Assembly (NCBI GenBank): GCA_023393655.1 | Contig: JAEWKP010000116.1 | Span: 1-8,742, forward strand | DNA length: 8,742 nt | Source: Pseudomonadota bacterium | GTDB lineage: Bacteria; Pseudomonadota; Alphaproteobacteria; Rhizobiales; Beijerinckiaceae | Direction of reading: 5' to 3' | Part shown: positions 1 to 5,883 of the stretch, one piece after another | How the letters are laid out: every line of letters starts with the position of its first letter | Position numbering within the stretch: the first letter of the stretch is position 1 | Notes under the pieces: generated by a model | What the model saw: only the letters and a program-made list of their open reading frames with translations | Database searches by the model: none | Told to the model about the DNA's origin: nothing | Position numbers and translations under genes: made by a program

Positions 1-1
1 G

Positions 2-898
2 GTCTATGCCGGCCATATCGGCCTGACCTCGCCCGCCCGCTCCGGCACCACGCATCTGATGGTCGAGGCGCTGCTGCAATCGCTCGGCTGGGAACGTGGT
101 TGGGCGCTGTGGTCGGCGATCGGCGGCAATCTCGCAACGATCACGGCGCGCAGCTTCGGCGTCACCGCCGGGGTCGCCCGCGGCCGTTTCGGCATCGGCA
201 TCTCCATCGATTTCCTGACGGAGGCCAGGACCGCCGAGGGTGAAGGCAACCGCTTCGTGCTGCCGGGCGAGACCTTGTTAGCGCCCGCCAGCATCGCCAG
301 GCTCGCAACCTCTCCCAATCCGAAGGAGGCCGAGCTCTTCATCGATTTCGTCCTCTCGCCGGAGGGCCAGAAGATGCTGCGAGAGCCCCGGATCGGCCGC
401 CTCGCCGTCTCGCCCTCCGCCTATGGGCCAGACGAGACGCCACCACACCTTTCGGAGACCGAAGGCATCTTCAACCGCACCGGCTTCGATGCCGGCCTCT
501 CGGCCGGGCGCTACGAACTGGTCAACCTGATCTTCGACGAGTGGATCACCTTCCGCCGCACCGAGCATGCAAGGCTCTGGCGCAGCCTGCAGGCGATGGA
601 AGCCGCACTGCTCACGCACCCCGACGAGCAGGCCGCCAAGCTCCTGACCCGGGCGCGAACCGCCCTGACGCAACCGCCGATCTCCGCTGCCGAGCTTGGA
701 GAGCCCCGGCGCTTCCAGAGCATCGTCCGCGTGCCGCGCGGCCTGCCGGTGCCCGAGGCGCAGGCGCGGATCGAAGCCGGTATCAGGACTGCGATCACGG
801 CCCGCGCGACGGAGGCCGGCGACAGTCTGCAACAGGCCGCCGAGCGGCTGGCGACTTTAGGGTGGCGCGATGAGAGCCTGACCGGGGCGCGGCCATGA
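2..898 (+). CDS. Periplasmic solute-binding-protein-like sensory protein (PgtC-like), 3' part only
   Basis: The reading frame is open from the first complete codon at base 2 to TGA 896-898, giving 298 residues without the N terminus. It is a clear paralogue of the binding protein at 4384-5721. The first visible residue aligns with residue 164 of that protein, both share RSGTTHL, and both have an LSPxGQ block followed by a similar helical C-terminal tail. About 160 residues, including any signal peptide, should therefore lie upstream of the window. The gene overlaps the histidine kinase gene by ATGA (895-898), so the two are probably translationally coupled. Known family behaviour: in Salmonella, PgtC is a periplasmic regulatory protein encoded with the PgtB kinase and PgtA regulator. 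By analogy I infer that this protein binds the transported ligand and signals to the kinase rather than feeding a permease. A second transport-type binding protein cannot be excluded. The internal ATG at 59 is not the true start, because homology continues upstream of it. Confidence 0.88.
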   Translation, partial: VYAGHIGLTSPARSGTTHLMVEALLQSLGWERGWALWSAIGGNLATITARSFGVTAGVARGRFGIGISIDFLTEARTAEGEGNRFVLPGETLLAPASIARLATSPNPKEAELFIDFVLSPEGQKMLREPRIGRLAVSPSAYGPDETPPHLSETEGIFNRTGFDAGLSAGRYELVNLIFDEWITFRRTEHARLWRSLQAMEAALLTHPDEQAAKLLTRARTALTQPPISAAELGEPRRFQSIVRVPRGLPVPEAQARIEAGIRTAITARATEAGDSLQQAAERLATLGWRDESLTGARP

Positions 899-2838
899 CG
901 CCCGCCCTGTCCAGGCGGCGCTTCGGTATCGGCGGACGATTGATCGCGGCTTTCCTCGGTGTCGGCCTTTTCGCGGTCGGCGCCGGCATCGTCGGCGTCA
1001 TCTCCTATGAACGGCTGAGCAAGGAGCTGGCGGCCATCGCCCGCGAGCATCTGCCGGGCCTCGCCTCGGCTGCACGGCTGGCGGAAGCCAGCGCCCGCGT
1101 CATCGCCGGCATGCCGGAACTCGCCAATGCCGAACGACGCGACAGCTATGATCGCGGAAGGCGCGTAGTCGGCGAACGCTTGAGCGAGTTGGACAAGGTG
1201 CTGTCCGAGCGGGCGGGCAGCGGCTTCGACGCGCCGGCGCTGACCACCGTGGCGGCCGAGATCCGCCGCAACCTCAATGCGATCGACGACGTTTCGGGGC
1301 GGCGTTTCACCCTGGCCGAGCGCATCCGCGGCGTCAGCGAGGAACTGCGCTGGCTCCAGGCCGATCTCATCGACGAGATCGAGCCGCTGACTGACGATGC
1401 CCGCTTCAACATCGACGCGGCACTCGGCCGGAGCGGCAACGAGGCGCCGTCCTCGGCCAAGCCGAACACGATCCGCGAGGAGACCCGCAAGAGCGAGGCG
1501 CTGATGACGCTCAACGCCCAGGCCAACCTGATCGTCGGCCTGTTCGGACGGCTCGGCACGGTGCAGACCCGCGAGGATATGGAGCAGACCGGCCATGTCA
1601 TCGGCGAGGCGGTCGACCAGCTCGAGATCGAGGCCAAGGCGCTCGCCGGCTGGCCCGACACGATCACGGTCAGGCAGATCACGCAGCGCCTGGTCGCGCT
1701 CGCCGACACCGCGACCGGCCTGCCCGGCCTCAAGCGTTCCGAGCTTGCCGCGCTCGGCGATGGGCAACGCCTGATCTCGGAGAGCCGCCGCCTCGTCACG
1801 GAGCTGGGCACGCTGGTCTCGCAGGAGGTGCAGCGCACCGAGACCGTGGCGAAGGAGGCCGCCGACCGCTCGGCCGAGGCGATCCGGCTCGGCCGCAACC
1901 TGCTGCTCGCCATCGCGGCGGCCTCGCTCATCGGCGCGCTGCTGATCGGCTGGTTCTATGTCCGGCGCCATCTCGTGGCTCGCCTGCGGGTCCTGACCGA
2001 GGCCGCGACCAGCATCGCCAGCGGCCAGTCCTCGGCGCTGCTGCCCAAAGCGGGCAATGACGAGCTCGGCGACCTCGCCCGGGCGCTCGCCGTGTTCCGC
2101 CAGACGCGCGACGACCTGATCCAGGCGGCCAAGCTCGCAGCGCTCGGGCAGATGGCGGCGGGCCTGAGCCATGAATTGAACCAGCCGCTCGCCGCGATCC
2201 GCTCCCACGCCCATAACGGCGCACTGCTGCTGGAACGAGGCCGCCCCGAGGAAGCGCGGAAGGCCATTGGCCGCATCCAGGCGCTGACCACGCGCGCGGC
2301 CGACCTGATCGCGCATCTCAGGCGCTTCGCGCGCAAGCCCGGCGTGGTCCTCAATCCCGTTTCGGTCGGCGATGTCGTCGAAACCGCGCTGTCGCTGTTC
2401 GGGCCGCGCTTCGACGCCGAACGCGTGACGCTGCAGCGGGACCTGCCGGCGGGCCGCCTGCATGTTCATGCCGAGGAAATCCGGCTGGAGCAGGTTCTGG
2501 TCAATCTGATCGCCAATGCGCTCGATGCCGTCGCCGGCATGAAGGATGCGACGATCGCGATCGGCGCGCACCGTGCTGGCCACAAGGTCGAGATCTGGGT
2601 CGCGGATAGCGGGCCCGGCATCGACCGCGCGCATCTGGAACGCATCTTCGACCCGTTCTTCACGACCAAGCCGGTCGGCTCGGGGCTCGGCCTCGGGCTC
2701 TCGCTGTCCTACAACATCATCAAGGACCTCGGCGGCACGCTCGCGGTCTCCGAGACCGGCCCCGCCGGCACCCGCTTCCTGATCACCCTCGAAGGGACGA
2801 CAGCCCACGTCATGGCCCCGCTGGAAATCGACGCATGA
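895..2838 (+). CDS. Membrane sensor histidine kinase, DctB/PgtB-like, with HAMP domain
   Basis: A 647-residue two-component sensor kinase. Order of parts: short basic N terminus; membrane segment about 14-36; a periplasmic region of about 300 residues, rich in Glu, Arg, Ala and Leu and probably helical; second membrane segment about 335-356; HAMP linker about 357-409; dimerisation/phosphotransfer domain with His426 in LSHELNQPLAAIRS; then the ATPase domain with N-box Asn541, DSGPGI at 571-576, FDPFFTTKP at 585-593 and a GSGLGLGL lid motif at 595-602. All catalytic motifs are intact. The HELNQPLAAI signature is the type found in DctB and related kinases that pair with NtrC-class regulators, which fits the next gene. 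The ATG at 895 overlaps the stop of the upstream binding-protein-like gene, and the stop overlaps the regulator's start, both as ATGA. Inference: it detects the ligand-loaded upstream protein with its periplasmic domain and phosphorylates the regulator. I do not recognise that domain as a PDC/Cache or other standard sensor fold by eye. Confidence 0.93.
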   Translation: MTPALSRRRFGIGGRLIAAFLGVGLFAVGAGIVGVISYERLSKELAAIAREHLPGLASAARLAEASARVIAGMPELANAERRDSYDRGRRVVGERLSELDKVLSERAGSGFDAPALTTVAAEIRRNLNAIDDVSGRRFTLAERIRGVSEELRWLQADLIDEIEPLTDDARFNIDAALGRSGNEAPSSAKPNTIREETRKSEALMTLNAQANLIVGLFGRLGTVQTREDMEQTGHVIGEAVDQLEIEAKALAGWPDTITVRQITQRLVALADTATGLPGLKRSELAALGDGQRLISESRRLVTELGTLVSQEVQRTETVAKEAADRSAEAIRLGRNLLLAIAAASLIGALLIGWFYVRRHLVARLRVLTEAATSIASGQSSALLPKAGNDELGDLARALAVFRQTRDDLIQAAKLAALGQMAAGLSHELNQPLAAIRSHAHNGALLLERGRPEEARKAIGRIQALTTRAADLIAHLRRFARKPGVVLNPVSVGDVVETALSLFGPRFDAERVTLQRDLPAGRLHVHAEEIRLEQVLVNLIANALDAVAGMKDATIAIGAHRAGHKVEIWVADSGPGIDRAHLERIFDPFFTTKPVGSGLGLGLSLSYNIIKDLGGTLAVSETGPAGTRFLITLEGTTAHVMAPLEIDA

Positions 2839-4190
2839 GCGCTCCCAAAGTCGTCCTCGTCGATGACGATGCCGAAGTGCTCGAAGCCTGGCGGCTGACG
2901 CTGGAGCTCGAAGGCTTCGCGGTCTCGGCCAAGCGCTCCGGCGATGCTGCACTGGCCGAGCTTGAGCGAGACGCTCCCATCGTGCTGGTCAGCGACGTCC
3001 GCATGCCCGGCCGCGACGGTTTCGGTTTGCTCGCGGCCGTGACCGCGATCGATGCGGAGATCCCGGTCGTGCTGATAACCGGCCATGCCGATGTTCCCAT
3101 GGCGGTGAAGGCGATCCGCGAAGGGGCCTGGGATTTCGTCGAAAAGCCGGCCGATCCCGTCCGTCTGATCGAGACGATCCGGCGCGCCAGCGAATACCGC
3201 CGGCTGATCATCGAGAACCGCTTGCTCAAGGCGGGCGCCCATCCCCAAGACCCATGGGCGACGCGCGTCGTCGGTCACTCGCCGGCTGTCGCGCGGCTGC
3301 GCAGCCGGCTTGCTCTGCTCGCCGATGCCGATACCGACGTGCTGCTCTTCGGCGAGACCGGCACAGGCAAGGAGGTCGCGGCCCGGGCGCTGCATGATCT
3401 CGGCACTCGCCGTGCAGGGCGCTTCGTCGCGGTGAATTGCGGGGCGATCCCCGAGACGATGATCGAGAGCGAGCTGTTCGGACACGAGGCCGGCGCCTTC
3501 ACCGGCGCGCGCGAGCGGCGGATCGGCAAGATCGAGCATGCCAGCGGCGGCACACTCTTCCTCGACGAGATCGAGTCGATGCCGATGGCGGCGCAGGTAC
3601 GCCTGCTGCGGGCGCTGCAGGAGCGGCGGATCGAGCGCCTCGGCTCCAACAAGGAGATCGCGGTCGATATCCGCATCGTCGCCGCGACCAAGACCGACCT
3701 CGCCGCGCTCGCCAAGACCGGCGGCTTCCGCGAGGACCTGGTCTACCGGCTGAACGTCGTGACCTTGCGCCTGCCGCCCTTGCGCGACCGGCGCGAGGAC
3801 ATTCCGCTGCTGTTCCAGCACTTCCTCGCGCTTGCCGCCGCGCGCGTCGGCCGCTCGGCTCCGCCGCTCGGGCGCGACCTGCTCCAGCGCCTGACGCGGC
3901 AGGATTGGCCGGGCAATGTCCGCGAATTGCGCAACGCCGCCGAGCGCAGCCTGCTCGGCATGGACGAGGATTTCGAGGATGCGGATGCCGGCGCGGCCGC
4001 AGCCGACGGCGCGGAGCGCACGCTGGAGGAACTGGTCGCCATCGCCGAGGCGGAGGGGATCGCCGCCGCGCTGAAGCGCCATAACGGGCGGATCGGCGTC
4101 ACGGCCTCGGCGCTCGGCATCACCCGCAAGACGCTCTATCTCAAGATGCGCCGCTACGGCTTGAGCGGTTCGGCGGCTCTCGCGGACTGA
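2835..4190 (+). CDS. Sigma-54-dependent response regulator, DctD/PgtA-like (NtrC class)
   Basis: A 451-residue three-domain transcription activator. The receiver domain (about 4-120) has the acidic pocket Asp10-Asp12, phosphoacceptor Asp54 in SDVRMPG, Thr82 and Lys104. The AAA+ domain (about 145-375) has the Walker A motif GETGTGKE at 173-180, the sigma-54-contacting GAFTGA loop at 220-225, Walker B TLFLDEIE at 240-247 and the conserved WPGNVREL block near its end. The C terminus (about 405-443) is a Fis-type helix-turn-helix ending in ITRKTLYLKMRRYGL, very like DctD. With GAFTGA intact it should open sigma-54 promoters when phosphorylated by the upstream kinase. The start codon ATG 2835 overlaps the kinase stop as ATGA. 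A candidate sigma-54 promoter lies 122 bases beyond its stop codon, in front of the transporter genes, which makes those genes the obvious target (inference). Function as an enhancer-binding activator is very secure; the ligand pathway is not. Confidence 0.95.
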   Translation: MSAPKVVLVDDDAEVLEAWRLTLELEGFAVSAKRSGDAALAELERDAPIVLVSDVRMPGRDGFGLLAAVTAIDAEIPVVLITGHADVPMAVKAIREGAWDFVEKPADPVRLIETIRRASEYRRLIIENRLLKAGAHPQDPWATRVVGHSPAVARLRSRLALLADADTDVLLFGETGTGKEVAARALHDLGTRRAGRFVAVNCGAIPETMIESELFGHEAGAFTGARERRIGKIEHASGGTLFLDEIESMPMAAQVRLLRALQERRIERLGSNKEIAVDIRIVAATKTDLAALAKTGGFREDLVYRLNVVTLRLPPLRDRREDIPLLFQHFLALAAARVGRSAPPLGRDLLQRLTRQDWPGNVRELRNAAERSLLGMDEDFEDADAGAAAADGAERTLEELVAIAEAEGIAAALKRHNGRIGVTASALGITRKTLYLKMRRYGLSGSAALAD

Positions 4191-4198
4191 GCGGCGAT

Positions 4199-4263
4199 GT
4201 TACCGCAATAACCCATCCGGGGTCCCGGCCGGTTACCGCCATGCCCCCGAAAACGGGTACCCG
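4199..4263 (+). promoter_or_regulatory. Candidate enhancer (upstream activator) sites for the response regulator
   Basis: This cluster of repeats begins just after the regulator's stop codon. GTTACCGC occurs at 4199-4206 and again at 4232-4239, 33 bases or about three helical turns apart. The first copy sits in GTTA-N6-TAAC (4199-4212). The second is inside GGTTACC (4231-4237). A perfect 10-base palindrome, CGGGTACCCG, lies at 4254-4263. If transcription starts near 4338, these centre roughly 130, 105 and 80 bases upstream, the usual position for NtrC-class activator sites. The motif is visible; its binding by this regulator is inference, and the individual half-sites are short. Confidence 0.5.
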
Positions 4264-4311
4264 AAGACCCACCTTCCCGAATTTTCCAATGAATTCAACG
4301 CTGCCGTTACT

Positions 4312-4327
4312 TGGCATCGCCGTTGCT
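4312..4327 (+). promoter_or_regulatory. Sigma-54 (-24/-12) promoter for the ABC transporter genes
   Basis: The sequence TGGCAT-N5-TTGCT matches the sigma-54 consensus TGGCAC-N5-TTGCW. The invariant GG (4313-4314) and GC (4325-4326) are exactly 12 bases apart, the required spacing. This predicts a transcription start near 4338 and an untranslated leader of about 46 bases before the binding-protein ATG at 4384. The promoter lies directly downstream of a gene for a sigma-54 activator with an intact GAFTGA loop, which strongly supports the call. No convincing sigma-70 promoter is visible in the same gap. Confidence 0.82.
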
Positions 4328-4372
4328 GAGAAGATGGCATCGACCTCGACGTCGACCCAAAAAATTTGCTTC

Positions 4373-4380
4373 GGGAGGAA
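4373..4380 (+). promoter_or_regulatory. Strong ribosome binding site of the binding-protein gene
   Basis: GGGAGGAA has a GGAGG core at 4374-4378, five bases before ATG 4384. It fixes the start at 4384 and rules out the in-frame TTG at 4366, which would lie upstream of this site. It is the best ribosome binding site in the window, consistent with a binding protein being made in excess over its permease. Confidence 0.85.
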
Positions 4381-4383
4381 GCC

Positions 4384-5721
4384 ATGTTGAATCGTCGGAC
4401 CGCGCTTGCGGCCAGCCTCGGCCTGTCGCTGAGCGCCTCGTTTATGACCATCGCGCTGGCGCAGGCGCCGGCCGGCAAGGTCACGGTGGTGACCTCGTTC
4501 TCCAAGGACGTCACCGACCCCATCAAGAAGGCCTTCGAGAAGGCGGTTCCGGGCGTCACGCTCGAAGTCCAGAACCGCAACACCAACGCCGGCGTGAAAT
4601 ATGTCGAGGAGACCAAGGCCAACAACCAGGTCGACCTGTTCTGGGCCTCGGCGCCCGACGCCTTCGAGGTGCTGAAGGGCAAGAAGCTGCTCACCGCCTA
4701 CAAGTCCAAGGCGGCCGGCATCCCCGAGAAGATCGGCTCCTATCCGATCAACGATCCGCAGGGCTTTTATTCCGGTTTCGCGGCCTCCGGCTACGGCATC
4801 ATGTGGAACGACCGTTATGCCAAAGCCAACAAGCTGCCCGAGCCCAAGGAATGGCAGGATCTCGCCAAGCCGGTGTTCTACGACCATGTCTCGATGGCGG
4901 CACCGTCGCGTTCCGGCACCACGCATCTGACGATCGAGACGATCCTGCAGGGCGAGGGATGGGACAAGGGCTGGCGCACCATCAAGGAGATGGCCGGCAA
5001 TTTCCGCTCCATCAGCGAACGCTCATTCGGCGTGCCCGAGCAGGTCAATTCCGGCCAGGTCGGCGTCGGCATCGTCATCGACTTCTTCGCCTTCTCGGCC
5101 CAGGCCTCCGGCTTCCCGGTCAAGTTCGTCTATCCGAGCGTGACGACGGTGGTTCCGGCCAATGTCGGCATCGTCGCCAACCCGCCGAACAAGGCCGCAG
5201 CCGAGGCCTTCATCGAGTTCCTGCTCTCGCCGACCGGCCAGGAAGTGCTGCTCGAGCCCGGCATCCGCCGCCTGCCGGTAAATCCGGCCGTCTACGCCAA
5301 GGCCGGCGCCCACTATCCGAATCCCTTCACCGATCCGCGCTTCCAGAAGATGATCGGCTTCGACGTCGACAAGTCGGAGGGCCGCACGGCGGTGGTCGAT
5401 ACGCTGTTCGACCAGATGATCTCCTTCCAGCTCGACGGATTGAAGGGTGTCACCAAGGTGCTGCACGAGGTCGACGCAGCGCTGGCCAAGAAGCCGAACG
5501 ACAAGGCCAAGGCGCTGGCCGACGAGGCCCGCGTCCTGATCGCCGCCATGCCGGTCAGCGAGGCGCAGGCCGCGAGCGCGGAGCTGCGCGGCGCCTTCAC
5601 CGGTAGCAAGGAGAAGGGCGCCCGCCAGGCCGAGGTTGAGGCGCAGTGGGCAAGCTTCGCCCGCGACAACTACGCCAAGGCCAAGGCGAAGGCCGAAGAG
5701 GCGCTGAAGGCGGCGAAGTAG
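4384..5721 (+). CDS. ABC transporter periplasmic substrate-binding protein (family 1; PgtC/AfuA/phosphonate-type group)
   Basis: A 445-residue secreted receptor that delivers substrate to the permease encoded downstream. The N terminus has Arg4-Arg5, a hydrophobic stretch and an ALA-Q cleavage site after residue 26. This is a Sec signal, with a twin-arginine route possible but the motif weak. The mature protein opens with KVTVVTSFS, the usual first strand of this fold, followed by DLFWASAPDAFE, the RSGTTHL block (about 176-182) and IEFLLSPTGQ. Mature length (about 419) exceeds the roughly 310-340 residues usual for ferric-binding-type proteins; the excess is an Ala/Lys/Glu-rich helical tail from about 340 onward. 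The paralogue at 2-898 has a similar tail. The expected Tyr-Tyr iron ligands of FbpA-type proteins are not seen: the equivalent stretch reads IDFF at 232-235. The ligand is therefore probably not bare ferric iron; phosphorylated small organics are plausible from relatives. The gene follows a sigma-54 promoter and is separated from the permease gene by a large palindrome. Confidence 0.93.
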   Translation: MLNRRTALAASLGLSLSASFMTIALAQAPAGKVTVVTSFSKDVTDPIKKAFEKAVPGVTLEVQNRNTNAGVKYVEETKANNQVDLFWASAPDAFEVLKGKKLLTAYKSKAAGIPEKIGSYPINDPQGFYSGFAASGYGIMWNDRYAKANKLPEPKEWQDLAKPVFYDHVSMAAPSRSGTTHLTIETILQGEGWDKGWRTIKEMAGNFRSISERSFGVPEQVNSGQVGVGIVIDFFAFSAQASGFPVKFVYPSVTTVVPANVGIVANPPNKAAAEAFIEFLLSPTGQEVLLEPGIRRLPVNPAVYAKAGAHYPNPFTDPRFQKMIGFDVDKSEGRTAVVDTLFDQMISFQLDGLKGVTKVLHEVDAALAKKPNDKAKALADEARVLIAAMPVSEAQAASAELRGAFTGSKEKGARQAEVEAQWASFARDNYAKAKAKAEEALKAAK

Positions 5722-5733
5722 TTCGCTCGCGCC

Positions 5734-5867
5734 GTCATCCCGTGCGCGCTGGAGCGTGAAACGCTGCGGCGCAGACACGGGACCGCGTGACGAGAAGGCG
5801 CCTTTTCCTGAAGACGGTCCCGTGTCTGCGCAGCGGCATTTGCATGCCGCAGCGCGCTCGGGATGAC
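5734..5867. repeat. Nested palindromic intergenic element able to fold as a cloverleaf
   Basis: This 134-base element fills most of the gap between the binding-protein and permease genes. The outer arms 5734-5750 and 5851-5867 pair at 16 of 17 positions (GTCATCCCG against CGGGATGAC at the tips). The inner arms 5769-5785 and 5815-5831 pair perfectly over 17 bases (GCGCAGACACGGGACCG). Between the stems lie two side hairpins, AGCGT-gaa-ACGCT (5753-5765) and GCGGCAT-ttgc-ATGCCGC (5833-5850). The tip holds AAGGCGCCTT (5795-5804). It resembles REP-like dispersed elements of alphaproteobacterial genomes. Such hairpins inside transporter operons, as between malE and malF of E. coli, stabilise the upstream message and lower expression of the permease. 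That role here is inference. It is not a simple terminator, because no T-run follows. Confidence 0.85.
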
Positions 5868-5883
5868 AGCCCGGCCGCATCCC

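Noticed and set aside
511..2952. Very long open frame on the minus strand (over 800 codons) opposite the kinase
   Set aside because: It lies antisense to a well-supported kinase with all motifs. Its translation is Arg/Gly/Ala/Asp-rich with no domain character, typical of a shadow frame in GC-rich DNA.
2709..4082. Long minus-strand open frame opposite the response regulator
   Set aside because: It is antisense to a complete, motif-rich regulator, has low-complexity composition, and shows no start signal or recognisable family.
4217..4232. CCGGG-GT-CCCGG and CCGGCCGG as a terminator for the regulatory operon
   Set aside because: The loop is too short for a good hairpin and no T-run follows. 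It more likely reflects the GC-rich activator region.
4311..5606. Second + strand frame overlapping the binding-protein gene
   Set aside because: It would start inside the sigma-54 promoter. The translation is low-complexity and Arg/Gly/Gln-rich, while the overlapping frame is a clear binding protein with a signal peptide and strong ribosome binding site.
5795..5808. AAGGCGCCTTTT as a rho-independent terminator
   Set aside because: It has a short stem with only four T residues, lies inside a longer nested structure, and the permease gene downstream has no other visible promoter.
5734..5867. The large palindrome as a tRNA or CRISPR repeat
   Set aside because: The cloverleaf shape is only superficial: it lacks T-loop and anticodon-arm sequences. 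There is a single unit with no regular repeat-spacer pattern.
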